NCBI GenBank assembly: GCA_902488525.1 | Contig: CABTWP010000012.1 | Location: 1 to 43,327, forward strand | Reading direction: 5' to 3' | DNA from: an uncultured Collinsella sp. | Lineage (GTDB): Bacteria; Actinomycetota; Coriobacteriia; Coriobacteriales; Coriobacteriaceae | Length of the DNA: 43,327 nucleotides | Shown: positions 1 to 7,736 of the stretch, piece after piece | Layout: each line of letters starts with the position of its first letter | Numbering within the stretch: position 1 is the stretch's first letter | Position numbers and translations under genes: made by a program | Notes under the pieces: model-generated | What the model saw: only the letters and a program-made list of their open reading frames with translations | What the model was told of the DNA's origin: nothing | Databases searched by the model: none

Positions 1-1106
1 CTGGGAAGCGTAATCTTGTTGAGCGCGTTCTTGATGTAGGCCGCGGTAGCCCTACCCGGACGGACGCCCGGAATAAAGCCGCCCTGCTTCTTAAGGTTGT
101 CGGCCGTGTCATCGGGGTTGAACACCATGGAGGTGTAGAAGTACGCGAAGAACACGATGAGGACAACATTAAGCACCCAGTTGAGCCAACCGGTCGAAAG
201 CGCAGAGGCAACTGCCTGAATCCAGCCGATGCCGGGGAAGAACACGGCAATCTGGGCCGGGAAGTACAGCAGCGCCGAAGCGAAGATGATCGGCACGACA
301 CCCGCGGTGTTGACCTTGATGGGCAGGTAGGTGGTCTGGCCACCCATCATGCGACGGCCCACGACGCGCTTAGCGTAGGAGACCGGAATGCGGCGCTGGC
401 CGCGCTCAAGGAAAACGATCAGCGGGATAACCAGCAAGATGATGGCGCAGATGATCACCATGGTGATGATGCCACCGGCATTGCCCTCGGTGCTGGAGAA
501 GATCGCCTGCGGCAGGCCGGCCATGATGTTCGCAAAGATGATCAGCGACATGCCATTGCCGATACCGCGCTGGGTGATGAGCTCACCAATCCACATGATC
601 AGCATGGCGCCCGCGGTGAGCGTACCGACGATCATGAGGTCAAAGATGATCTCGGGAGCGCCGGCGCCAGTAAAGCTGATGCCGAAGCTCTTAAAGAGGA
701 AGAGGTAACCCACGGAGTTGAGGATTGCCAGAGCCAGGGTGAGGTAACGCGAATACTGCGTAATCTTGGTCTGACCGACCTCGCCCTCGCGGGCAAGCTC
801 ATGCAGGGAAGGCACAACGGCCTGGAGCATCTGGAGGATGATCGAGCTGGTGATGTAAGGCATGATGCCCAGGGAGAACACCGAAACATAGCTCAACGCG
901 CCACCAGAGAAAAGATTCAGGAGGGCCATAGCACCTGCGGCGACCGAATTGTTATCGGTCGAGAAAAGGCCCAGCATCCCCTGGAAGGGAATGCCGGGCA
1001 CAGGAACGTGCGCACCAATGCGGTACACGACGAGCATAGCTATGGTAAAAAGAATCTTTTCGCGCAATTCTTTGATGCGGAAAGCATTCTTAAGACCATT
1101 TAGCAC
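1..1106 (-). CDS. secY: Protein translocase subunit SecY (3' end cut by window edge)
   Basis: This is the channel-forming subunit of the Sec translocon, an inner-membrane protein. About 368 codons are present and the last transmembrane segments lie beyond position 1. The frame reads from a GTG at 1106-1104 giving VLNGLKNAFRIKELREKILF, the usual SecY N-terminus. It continues through the conserved PVPGIPF segment, several hydrophobic helices and ERGQRRIPVSYAKRVVGRRM, the cytoplasmic loop typical of SecY. The GTG start overlaps the rplO stop codon, so translation is probably coupled. It is the last gene of the spc operon seen here. No start other than the GTG fits the family N-terminus. Confidence 0.96.
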   Translation of the reverse strand, partial: MLNGLKNAFRIKELREKILFTIAMLVVYRIGAHVPVPGIPFQGMLGLFSTDNNSVAAGAMALLNLFSGGALSYVSVFSLGIMPYITSSIILQMLQAVVPSLHELAREGEVGQTKITQYSRYLTLALAILNSVGYLFLFKSFGISFTGAGAPEIIFDLMIVGTLTAGAMLIMWIGELITQRGIGNGMSLIIFANIMAGLPQAIFSSTEGNAGGIITMVIICAIILLVIPLIVFLERGQRRIPVSYAKRVVGRRMMGGQTTYLPIKVNTAGVVPIIFASALLYFPAQIAVFFPGIGWIQAVASALSTGWLNWVLNVVLIVFFAYFYTSMVFNPDDTADNLKKQGGFIPGVRPGRATAAYIKNALNKITLP

Positions 1107-1549
1107 GGCAGCTCGACCTTTCCGCCGGCGGCCTCGATCTTGGCCTGCGCAGAAGCGCTGACCTTGTCGACCTTGACCGTGAACTTCTTGGTGAGCTCAC
1201 CATTGCCGAGCACCTTGACGGGCTCGAACTCGCTCTTGGTGATGCGAGCGGCCTTAAGAGCGGCACCGTCGATCACAGCGCCGTCCTCGAACTTGCGCTC
1301 GAGGCGCTCAACGTTAACAGCGGTGTACTCGATACGACGGGGGTTGCGGAAGCCCGGAAGCTTGGGCAGGCGCATAGCCAGCGGAGTCTGGCCACCCTCG
1401 AAGCCGGCACCCTTGGTGCCGCCAGAGCGAGAGCCCTGGCCCTTCTGACCGCGGCCAGAAGTGGTGCCGTGACCCGAAGAATTGCCACGGCCGACGCGCT
1501 TGCGGTTCTTGGTGGAACCGGGCGCGGGAGTAAGATCGTGAAGCTGCAT
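1100..1549 (-). CDS. rplO: Large ribosomal subunit protein uL15
   Basis: This 149-residue protein is a 50S ribosomal protein that joins late in subunit assembly. The N-terminus MQLHDLTPAPGSTKNRKRVG and the glycine/arginine-rich stretch around residues 20-50 (GRGNSSGHGTTSGRGQKGQG) are the family signature. The length is normal. It lies 3 bp downstream of rpmD and its stop overlaps the secY start, in standard spc operon order. Confidence 0.98.
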   Translation of the reverse strand: MQLHDLTPAPGSTKNRKRVGRGNSSGHGTTSGRGQKGQGSRSGGTKGAGFEGGQTPLAMRLPKLPGFRNPRRIEYTAVNVERLERKFEDGAVIDGAALKAARITKSEFEPVKVLGNGELTKKFTVKVDKVSASAQAKIEAAGGKVELPC

Positions 1550-1552
1550 TTG

Positions 1553-1735
1553 CTACTCCTCTACAATCTCGACAAGGTGCTTGACCTTGAAGATCATGCC
1601 GCGGACGGACTCGTTGTCAGCAATCTCGCGAACCTCGCGGATCCTGTGGAGACCGAGGGCACGGACAGTACGGACCTGGTCCTGCTTGCAACCGTTGGTG
1701 CTGCGGACCTGCTTGATCTTGATGGTGTCAGCCAT
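1553..1735 (-). CDS. rpmD: Large ribosomal subunit protein uL30
   Basis: This 60-residue 50S protein has the compact L30 form found in bacteria. The sequence KIKQVRSTNGCKQDQVRTVR near the N-terminus and LGLHRIREVREIADNESVRG follow the L30 pattern. It starts 2 bp after the rpsE stop and is followed 3 bp later by rplO, so it is translated within the same operon. Confidence 0.97.
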   Translation of the reverse strand: MADTIKIKQVRSTNGCKQDQVRTVRALGLHRIREVREIADNESVRGMIFKVKHLVEIVEE

Positions 1736-1737
1736 GC

Positions 1738-2262
1738 TTAGTTCTCCTTACCGACGAACATCTCGGAGACCGTCAGACCACGGCGAGCCGCGACGTCCTC
1801 AGGGCTGGAGAGCTCCTTGAGGCCCTCGACGGCAGCCTTGATGATGTTGAGGCCGTTGTCGGTACCGAGGGACTTGGACAGGACGTTCTTGATGCCAGCA
1901 AGCTCGAAGAGGGGACGCACGGCGCCGCCGGCGATAACGCCGGTACCCTCGACAGCGGGCTTGATGATGATGCGGCCGGCACCAAAGTGGCCGAGAACCT
2001 CGTGCGGAATGGTGCCCTGCTCGGTCACCGGCACGTGGAACATGTTCTTCTTGGCATCGAGAGACGCCTTGGAGATGGCCATGGGCACCTCAGCGGACTT
2101 GCCCATGCCAACGCCGACGTTGCCCTTGCCGTCGCCAACGACGACGAGAGCGACGAGGCTCATGCGACGACCACCCTTGACGGTCTTCGACACGCGGTTG
2201 ATGTAAACGACGCGCTCCTCGAACTCGGAGGCCTCGCGCTGCTGCTTCTGATTACGAGCCAT
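1738..2262 (-). CDS. rpsE: Small ribosomal subunit protein uS5
   Basis: This 174-residue 30S protein is involved in decoding accuracy. It shows the N-terminal double-stranded RNA-binding-like domain (ERVVYINRVSKTVKGGRRMS) and the C-terminal domain with GHFGAGRIIIKPAVEGTGVI. The length is typical. It sits 14 bp after rplR and 2 bp before rpmD. Confidence 0.98.
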   Translation of the reverse strand: MARNQKQQREASEFEERVVYINRVSKTVKGGRRMSLVALVVVGDGKGNVGVGMGKSAEVPMAISKASLDAKKNMFHVPVTEQGTIPHEVLGHFGAGRIIIKPAVEGTGVIAGGAVRPLFELAGIKNVLSKSLGTDNGLNIIKAAVEGLKELSSPEDVAARRGLTVSEMFVGKEN

Positions 2263-2276
2263 GTGCTACATACCTC

Positions 2277-2645
2277 CTAGAACTCGAGACCGGCGGCACG
2301 AGCACCGTCGGCGAGGGCCTTGACGCGGCCATGGTAGATACGGCCACCACGATCGAAAGCGACCTTGGTGATGCCGGCCTCGATGGCACGCTTGCCAACG
2401 AGCTGACCGACCTTCTCCGCAGCCTCCTTGTTCGAGGTGTGGGTGCCCTTGAACTCGGCCTCGAGGGTCGAGGCAGAGACGAGCGTCAGGCTGGAGCCCT
2501 TGCTATCGTCGATGATCTGGGCATAGATGTTGGCGTTAGTACGGGTCACGCGAAGACGCGGACGCTCGGCGGTACCCGAGACCTTGCCGCGAACACGACG
2601 CTGACGACGCTTGAGGCCTTCCAGCTTCGCCTTATGCTTGTTCAT
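2277..2645 (-). CDS. rplR: Large ribosomal subunit protein uL18
   Basis: This 122-residue 50S protein binds 5S rRNA. The start MNKHKAKLEGLKRRQRRVRG, the RPRLRVTRTNANIYAQIIDD segment and the C-terminal FDRGGRIYHGRVKALADGAR are diagnostic. A ribosome binding site (AGGAG) lies just upstream of the ATG. A short hairpin separates it from rplF. Confidence 0.98.
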   Translation of the reverse strand: MNKHKAKLEGLKRRQRRVRGKVSGTAERPRLRVTRTNANIYAQIIDDSKGSSLTLVSASTLEAEFKGTHTSNKEAAEKVGQLVGKRAIEAGITKVAFDRGGRIYHGRVKALADGARAAGLEF

Positions 2646-2673
2646 ACGTAAACTCCTAAAAAGGTTGATCTTG

Positions 2674-2695
2674 CCAGCACCTAACGGGGTGCTGG
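2674..2695 (-). other. Intercistronic hairpin between rplF and rplR
   Basis: An 8-bp perfect stem (CCAGCACC / GGTGCTGG) with a 6-nt loop lies in the 75-bp gap between rplF and rplR. In the transcript it is followed by a short U-rich run about 10 nt later, so it could be a weak attenuator or a processing/stability element. No function is shown. Confidence 0.5.
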
Positions 2696-2720
2696 TCTTA
2701 TGCGAGTGAGTCGGTTACGA

Positions 2721-3257
2721 CTACTTGGCGGCCTTACCCAGCTTGCGGCGGATGTGCTCGCCAACATAGTGGATACCCTTGCCCTTGTAAGGCTCGGGAG
2801 GACGATGGCCGCGGATCTCAGCGGCGATCTGACCGACCTGCTGCTTGTTGATACCCTTGACGTTCACGTGGGTGTTGTCGGGAACCTCGAAGGTGATGCC
2901 CTCGGGAGCCTCGACGATCACGGGGTGCGAGAAGCCCAGGGAGAACTCGAGGTTCTTGCCCTTCTGCTGCACGCGGTAACCGACGCCGGCGAGCTCAAGC
3001 TTCTTCTCGAAGCCCTCGGAAACGCCAACAACCATGTTGTGGATGAGGGCGCGGGTGAGGCCGTGGCGGGCACGGGTCTCACGCTCGTCGTCGGGACGGG
3101 AAACGGTGAGGACGTTGTCCTCGACGTTGATAGCGAGCTTCTCAAAAACATCGAGCTCGAGCTGGCCCTTGGGGCCCTTGACGACAACGTTGTTGCCGTT
3201 GACTGCCACTTCGACTCCGGCGGGAATCTGGACAGGCTTATTACCGATACGAGACAC
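2721..3257 (-). CDS. rplF: Large ribosomal subunit protein uL6
   Basis: This 178-residue 50S protein lies near the GTPase-associated centre. It begins MSRIGNKPVQIPAGVEVAVN and ends with the L6 signature PPEPYKGKGIHYVGEHIRRK followed by a short basic tail. Length and domain duplication are normal. It sits 33 bp downstream of rpsH. Confidence 0.98.
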   Translation of the reverse strand: MSRIGNKPVQIPAGVEVAVNGNNVVVKGPKGQLELDVFEKLAINVEDNVLTVSRPDDERETRARHGLTRALIHNMVVGVSEGFEKKLELAGVGYRVQQKGKNLEFSLGFSHPVIVEAPEGITFEVPDNTHVNVKGINKQQVGQIAAEIRGHRPPEPYKGKGIHYVGEHIRRKLGKAAK

Positions 3258-3290
3258 GGTGATCTCCTTTCCTTCTACCTACCGAGCGAA

Positions 3291-3689
3291 TTACCAGACG
3301 TAAGCGATGATCTCGCCGCCGACGTTGTGCTTGCGAGCATCGCGGTCGGTCATGACGCCATGGCTGGTGGAAATAATGGCGGTACCAAGGCCACCACGGA
3401 CGCGGGGCATGTCGGCAACGCCGGTGTACTTACGCAGGCCCGGCTTGGAAATGCGGCGGATGCCGTTGATGACCTTAGCCTTCTTGGGACCATACTTAAG
3501 CGTGATGTGCAGAGTCTTCTGGGGAACGGTGTCCTCGACATCGTAGCCCTCGATGTAGCCCTCCTCGTGCAGAACACGAGCGATCTCGACGAGCTTCTTG
3601 CTGTTCGGCATGGAGACCGTGGCCTTGTTCACAGAGTTAGCGTTACGGATGCGCGTAAGCATATCTGCGATCGGGTCTGTAAGGTTCAT
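3291..3689 (-). CDS. rpsH: Small ribosomal subunit protein uS8
   Basis: This 132-residue 30S protein binds the central domain of 16S rRNA; in E. coli it is also the translational repressor of the spc operon. The start MNLTDPIADMLTRIRNAN and the C-terminal STSHGVMTDRDARKHNVGGE are family signatures. A good ribosome binding site (GAAGGAG) precedes the ATG. About 120 bp separate it from rpsN. Confidence 0.98.
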   Translation of the reverse strand: MNLTDPIADMLTRIRNANSVNKATVSMPNSKKLVEIARVLHEEGYIEGYDVEDTVPQKTLHITLKYGPKKAKVINGIRRISKPGLRKYTGVADMPRVRGGLGTAIISTSHGVMTDRDARKHNVGGEIIAYVW

Positions 3690-3808
3690 ACAGATTCTCC
3701 TTCGTTCTTGATGAACACGTGCTCTTGGTTCTTCGCCGCCCTTAACGGCAAAGCCTATTTAGCGCGTTTTCCCTGTTCCAAACTGATGCTTGAAACGCTG
3801 GTAGTGAC

Positions 3809-3994
3809 TTACCAGCTGGCCTTCTTAACGCCGGGAAGCTCGCCCTTGAGTGCAAGCTCACGGAAGCAGACACGGCACAGGCCGAACTTGCGGTACACAG
3901 AGTGCGGACGGCCGCAGCGCTGGCAGCGCGTGTACTCACGAGTAGAGAACTTCTGCTTGCGATTGCACTTGACGATCATCGATGTCTTAGCCAC
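3809..3994 (-). CDS. rpsZ: Small ribosomal subunit protein uS14, zinc-binding short form
   Basis: This 61-residue S14 is the short zinc-ribbon (type Z) form. Cysteines at residues 24, 27, 40 and 43 form two CxxC pairs (CQRC and CRVC). The start MAKTSMIVKCNRKQKF and the C-terminal LPGVKKASW fit the family. It lies between rplE and rpsH as in most Gram-positive spc operons. The GGAGGA ribosome binding site is clear. Confidence 0.97.
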   Translation of the reverse strand: MAKTSMIVKCNRKQKFSTREYTRCQRCGRPHSVYRKFGLCRVCFRELALKGELPGVKKASW

Positions 3995-4028
3995 TTATAT
4001 CCTCCTCACATAGAGTATTGTTCGCCCC

Positions 4029-4058
4029 AAGCGCCGCCCCCTTGTGGGAACGGCGCTT
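4029..4058 (-). other. Hairpin between rplE and rpsZ
   Basis: An 8-bp stem (AAGCGCCG / CGGCGCTT) with an internal CCC/GGG pairing lies in the gap between the rplE stop and the rpsZ start. There is no U-run immediately after it in the transcript, so it is not a standard terminator. It may set mRNA stability or processing. Confidence 0.45.
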
Positions 4059-4073
4059 ATAGGGCAGGTGAAC

Positions 4074-4631
4074 CTATTTCTTGAACGGGAAACCGAAGGC
4101 GTCCAGAAGGGCCTTGGCCTCCTCATCGGTGTTGGCGGTGGTCACGAAAGTGATGTCCATACCACGCTGGTGATCGACGGAGTCGAAGTCGATCTCGGGG
4201 AAGATGAGCTGCTCGGTGACGCCCATGGAGAAGTTACCACGGCCGTCGAAGCTCTTGGCGGAGATGCCGCGGAAGTCGCGGATACGGGGGATCGCGACGG
4301 AGGTCAGACGATCGAAGAACTCCCACATACGGTCGCCACGCAGGGTAACCTTGCAGCCGATCGGCATACCAGCGCGCAGGCGGAAGGTAGCGATGGACTT
4401 GCGGGCACGGGTGATCATCGGCTGCTGGCCGGTGATGGCGCGCAGGTCGCGCACGGCACCGTCGATAGCCTTGGAATCGGTAGCGGCCTCGCCGACACCC
4501 ATGTTCACGACGATCTTCTCAAACTTGGGGATCATCATGACGTTCTCGTACTGGAACTTGTCCTGAAGCTGCTGCTTGACCTCGTTGTTGTACTTGGTCT
4601 TCAGACGCGGCACATACTTCTCTTCTGCCAT
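4074..4631 (-). CDS. rplE: Large ribosomal subunit protein uL5
   Basis: This 185-residue 50S protein contacts 5S rRNA and P-site tRNA. The sequence includes YENVMMIPKFEKIVVNMGVG, the ITGQQPMITRARKSIATFRL segment and FPEIDFDSVDHQRGMDI, all typical of L5. A strong ribosome binding site (AAGAAGGAG) precedes the ATG. It is the first gene of the operon in this window. The genes normally just upstream in bacteria (rplN, rplX) are not present; the next gene upstream is an XdhC-like gene. Confidence 0.98.
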   Translation of the reverse strand: MAEEKYVPRLKTKYNNEVKQQLQDKFQYENVMMIPKFEKIVVNMGVGEAATDSKAIDGAVRDLRAITGQQPMITRARKSIATFRLRAGMPIGCKVTLRGDRMWEFFDRLTSVAIPRIRDFRGISAKSFDGRGNFSMGVTEQLIFPEIDFDSVDHQRGMDITFVTTANTDEEAKALLDAFGFPFKK

Positions 4632-4768
4632 TGTTCACTCCTTCTTGGGGTTTTAAGCACGGGGCGTGGCCACGGTGGGTTGTCCTCGTGCCTCCTGACT
4701 GCATCCGCACCGCTCATGGCATTTTGCGGTTTGGACTCGACGCAGCAGGAGCCGACAAAACAATCGGT

Positions 4769-4797
4769 ACTATACGCGCATTGGGTGTGTATTTCCA
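4769..4797 (-). promoter_or_regulatory. Candidate promoter for the rplE-secY transcript
   Basis: On the minus strand there is a -35-like TGGAAA (4797-4792), a 17-bp spacer and a -10-like TATAGT (4774-4769). They would start a transcript about 130 nt upstream of rplE. The spacing is ideal and the -10 matches in 5 of 6 positions. A promoter here makes sense because rplX and rplN do not precede rplE. No transcription data support it. Confidence 0.45.
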
Positions 4798-4858
4798 GAA
4801 AAACCTCGTCTGCCTGCACAACTCCACAACTCCCCCGCACAAATGGGTCCCAAAAAGC

Positions 4859-4925
4859 AGTTGCGGTGAAATAGGGACTGTTGGGCGACCTAACAGGCTT
4901 AAACAATCCGTATTTCACCGCAACT
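4859..4925. repeat. 67-bp inverted-repeat element, copy 1
   Basis: Outer arms AGTTGCGGTGAAATA and TATTTCACCGCAACT pair fully except at one base further inside, and the arms continue imperfectly toward the centre. A second, better-conserved copy of exactly the same length lies at 7644-7710. The pair brackets the xdhC/yqeB/yqeC module. The form resembles a non-autonomous palindromic element (REP or MITE-like); no transposase is nearby. Confidence 0.75.
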
Positions 4926-4942
4926 TATTGGTGGGGATGCGA

Positions 4943-5986
4943 TTAGCGCTTGCGGGGGACGAGTTTGGTGCGTCGCAGGTGGATCATCTCGGCGGCGATG
5001 GAGATGGCGATCTCCTCGGGGTCCTCGGCCTCGATGGCGACGCCGATCGGAAGGTGCAGCTCGTCGATCTGGTCCTGCGTAAAGCCTTCCTGCTCCAGGC
5101 GGGCACGCACAAAGGCCGTCTTGCGGCGCGAACCCAGACAGCCCAGGTAGGCAGGCTTGGCGCGCATGGCCTGGATCACCACGTCGATATCGGACTTGTG
5201 ACCCGCCGTGGCGACGACCACCAGGTCGCGCGGGCCGATGGGGCACTGCTTGCTCAGGCTCTTGTAGTCGACCAGACGACGGTCGTAGACACCGGGCACC
5301 CAATCGGGGGTCAGCGTGCCGGGGCGGTCGTCGCACGCCACGACGGCAAAGCCCGCCGCCATGAGCACCCGCGCCGTCGCGGCGCCCACGTGGCCGCAGC
5401 CAAAGATATAGGTCAGGCCCTCGGGGCAGAGCGTCTCGATGTGCGCGGGAGGAATCTCGGAGGCGGCGTTAGTGTAGGTGACGTTACTCCCCTCCTCCAC
5501 CAGTGAAAGCCCGGGGCAGCCCGCAATGGTATGGCGCGATGCCTCGCCATGGTACTCGGCCACATCGCCCTCGAGCGCGCTCGCGATAAACGGCTCAAAG
5601 TCGATGACGAAGTCGCCGATGCGCCGATAGACCAAGACGTCGGCAATTTCCTGGAACAACGGTGCCTGGGTCGCATCCAGATGCAGATAGCACAGGCAGA
5701 TGGCTCCGCCGCAGATCATGCCGGTATCGGAGTTCTCGCCGCCCATGGTGTAGCGGACCAGACGCGACTGTCCCGCGCTCAGGAGTTCGCGCGCCTCATC
5801 CAGCGCAAAGAGCTCAATCTTGCCGCCGCCGATAGTGCCCGCCTGGCTGCCGTCGGCAAAGACGGCCATCCAGGCGCCCACGCCGCGCGGCGACGACCCC
5901 GCCGTGCCGGCCACGACCACGAGCTCGCACGTCTCGCCAGCACGCAGGGCGGCAAGCGCCGCATTCACAACATCGAGCTTTTCCAT
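4943..5986 (-). CDS. XdhC/CoxI-family molybdenum hydroxylase maturation protein
   Basis: The 347-residue product belongs to the XdhC/CoxI family, whose members bind the molybdenum cofactor and prepare it for insertion into xanthine dehydrogenase-type enzymes. The N-terminal XdhC domain shows GTAGSSPRGVGAWM (27-40), TIGGGKIE (51-58) and GMICGG (89-94). A C-terminal Rossmann-like domain has FGCGHVG at 195-201. It starts 9 bp after the yqeB stop, so both are probably cotranscribed. With YqeB and YqeC alongside, it likely serves the XdhD-type enzyme encoded at 26500. The family assignment is strong and the specific partner is inferred. Confidence 0.88.
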   Translation of the reverse strand: MEKLDVVNAALAALRAGETCELVVVAGTAGSSPRGVGAWMAVFADGSQAGTIGGGKIELFALDEARELLSAGQSRLVRYTMGGENSDTGMICGGAICLCYLHLDATQAPLFQEIADVLVYRRIGDFVIDFEPFIASALEGDVAEYHGEASRHTIAGCPGLSLVEEGSNVTYTNAASEIPPAHIETLCPEGLTYIFGCGHVGAATARVLMAAGFAVVACDDRPGTLTPDWVPGVYDRRLVDYKSLSKQCPIGPRDLVVVATAGHKSDIDVVIQAMRAKPAYLGCLGSRRKTAFVRARLEQEGFTQDQIDELHLPIGVAIEAEDPEEIAISIAAEMIHLRRTKLVPRKR

Positions 5987-5995
5987 TGCCGCCTT

Positions 5996-6790
5996 CTATC
6001 CTCTAAAGATATCGGTGAGCATAGCGAGTGCCTCGAGCACGCCGCCGCCGACCGACGTCGCCTTGTCCGAAATGTAGTTGATATAGCTGGCATCGCCGCG
6101 CGGATCGACATCGGCGCATTTAAAGCCCTCAGTCACCTGCACGCCGTTCGCCAAAAGGCCGCGCAAGCAGCCGTCAATCTGCGTGATCATGGGCGTATCG
6201 TCCGCGTAGCCAATCACGTCTCCGGCGCTCACGATGTCGCCGATTGCGCGGTCGGACCGAAACACGCCGGCGGCGGGGCTGTGGATAACACGCTCCTTGC
6301 CGTATCCGCCGATCATGCCTGGCACACCCGTGTTGGGCTGGGGGGAGCCCTGGGTAATCACGCGGCCCAAAAAATGCCCGCGCATGGTCTCGACCACGGC
6401 GTCGCAATCGACCGGCGCGGTAAAGCCCGGCCCCACGGCGATGACGACAGGCGCCATATCGCGCGTGGTGCCCAAGTTGCGCTTGGCCAAAATCGCATCG
6501 ACCACGGCAGCGGGTTTCAGTTCGTCGAGCATCTTGGCCCGGGGGTCCACCACCACGGCGACGTCTCCGGCCTCGGTAATTGCAAGCGCCTCTGCCGGCG
6601 TCTGCGCCAAGCGAGCGCGGATGCCCTCGACCTGGACCTCGCCCAAGCGAATGGCCTCGCAAAAACTGATTGTGCGACGGATGCACGTGGGAACCGCGAT
6701 ATCGGCCATGACAACCGACACGCCGGCGCGCACCAAGCGAGCGGCGACGCCCGTGGCGATATCGCCGGCGCCGCGAACATAAACGAGCAT
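5996..6790 (-). CDS. yqeB: YqeB-family selenium-dependent molybdenum hydroxylase accessory protein
   Basis: The 264-residue protein matches the YqeB/EF2563 family, a genomic marker of organisms that place a labile selenium in molybdenum hydroxylases. It has an N-terminal nucleotide-binding-like GAGDIATGVAARLVRAG (7-23). Its C-terminal half has a biotinyl-lipoyl-like character (HSPAAGVFRSDRAIGDIVSA). The biochemical role of the family is not settled. The gene is divergent from yqeC across a 102-bp gap and overlaps functionally with the downstream XdhC-like gene. A GGGAGGTG ribosome binding site supports the ATG at 6790. Confidence 0.88.
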   Translation of the reverse strand: MLVYVRGAGDIATGVAARLVRAGVSVVMADIAVPTCIRRTISFCEAIRLGEVQVEGIRARLAQTPAEALAITEAGDVAVVVDPRAKMLDELKPAAVVDAILAKRNLGTTRDMAPVVIAVGPGFTAPVDCDAVVETMRGHFLGRVITQGSPQPNTGVPGMIGGYGKERVIHSPAAGVFRSDRAIGDIVSAGDVIGYADDTPMITQIDGCLRGLLANGVQVTEGFKCADVDPRGDASYINYISDKATSVGGGVLEALAMLTDIFRG

Positions 6791-6892
6791 TCCCGGGGCA
6801 CCTCCCTGTGCTACGGTTTGAGCAGAGCAAAAGCGGTTCGACCGCTACTCTGATGATTATTTATTATCACAGTATTATACGGCGGTGAACAG
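6791..6892. promoter_or_regulatory. Shared yqeB/yqeC divergent promoter region
   Basis: This 102-bp gap holds an AT-rich core. On the minus strand a perfect TATAAT (6879-6874) could be the yqeB -10. On the plus strand TATTAT lies 15-20 bp ahead of the yqeC ATG. A 6-bp stem with a 3-nt loop (AGCGGT-TCG-ACCGCT, about 6832-6846) would sit in the yqeB leader. The -35 boxes are weak. Confidence 0.45.
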
Positions 6893-7627
6893 ATGGAAAC
6901 GGTTAGCGGCAATCTTGCCTCGGCGCTCAGGATCGAGCCGGGCATTACCGCGATTATCGGCAGCGGTGGCAAGTCGACCTTGCTAAAGACGCTCGGCCTT
7001 GAGCTTATGCGCGCTGGCGGCCGCGTGCTCCTCTGCACCACCACGCGCATGCTCCCCGTCGCCGGCGTGCCATGGGACGGGTCGAGCCGTCGCCTGGACG
7101 CCGCGCCCTGGAAGCCAGGTGCCCCACACGCCCCAGGCTGCACCTGCGAGGCCTGCGCGGGGCTTGTGCGAGGAAGCATCTGCCAGGCAGGCGTCTTGGA
7201 CCCCCAGACGGGCAAGCTCTCCTCCCCTGCCGAGCCACTCGACCAGCTGGCGCAGCGCTTTGACTACGTCCTGGCCGAGGCGGACGGCAGCAAGCGGCTC
7301 CCGCTCAAGGCCCACGCCGCCTGGGAGCCGGTGATTCCCTCTGGCACGGCCAACATCGTCTGGATCGTCGGCGCCTCAGGGCTCGGCAAGCCCATCCACG
7401 AAGCCGTCCACCGCCCCGAGCTCTTTTGCGAGCGTTGCGGCTGCGAGCTCACCGACATCGCCACGCCCGAGCGCGTCGCACAGGTGCTCAATGCCGAGAT
7501 ACGGGTGATGGAACTCAGCACCGCACGCGTCATGCTCAACCAAGTCGACACGCTCAGCGACCCCACGATGGCCGACCGCTTCGAGGCAGCCCTCGACCGC
7601 CCCCTCATCGCCAGCAGCCTCAAGTAG
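6893..7627 (+). CDS. yqeC: YqeC-family selenium-dependent hydroxylase accessory protein
   Basis: The 244-residue product is of the YqeC family, a P-loop protein that co-occurs with yqeB, selD and selenium-dependent molybdenum hydroxylases. A Walker A motif GSGGKST lies at residues 23-29. TTTRM follows about 20 residues later, and LAEADGSKRLPLKAH is characteristic of the family. Cysteine pairs CTCEACAG and CERCGC may bind metal. It is the only plus-strand gene of the module and faces away from yqeB. The molecular function is unknown. It is followed by the second copy of the 67-bp palindromic element. Confidence 0.87.
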   Translation: METVSGNLASALRIEPGITAIIGSGGKSTLLKTLGLELMRAGGRVLLCTTTRMLPVAGVPWDGSSRRLDAAPWKPGAPHAPGCTCEACAGLVRGSICQAGVLDPQTGKLSSPAEPLDQLAQRFDYVLAEADGSKRLPLKAHAAWEPVIPSGTANIVWIVGASGLGKPIHEAVHRPELFCERCGCELTDIATPERVAQVLNAEIRVMELSTARVMLNQVDTLSDPTMADRFEAALDRPLIASSLK

Positions 7628-7640
7628 CCGGCCCCATCTC

Positions 7641-7713
7641 CTCAGTTGCGGTGAAATACGGACTGTTTGGCCGCCCGACGGCCGCAAACAGTCCGTATTT
7701 CACCGCAACTGAG
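7641..7713. repeat. 67-bp inverted-repeat element, copy 2
   Basis: This palindrome core (7644-7710) is nearly perfect: the AGTTGCGGTGAAATACGGAC arm and its complement are identical over more than 20 bp, and CTC/GAG extend the pairing to 7641-7713. It is the same length as copy 1 at 4859-4925. It lies between the convergent yqeC and hydantoinase genes. As DNA it could form a cruciform; as RNA it could act as a bidirectional transcription end, though without U-runs. Confidence 0.8.
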
Positions 7714-7736
7714 GAGGGGACACGGCATCTTTGCTG

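Noticed and set aside
4601..4918. Small gene upstream of rplE on the minus strand (105-codon frame)
   Set aside because: It runs through the palindromic element and overlaps the rplE start in another frame. It has no similarity to rplX and no ribosome binding site.
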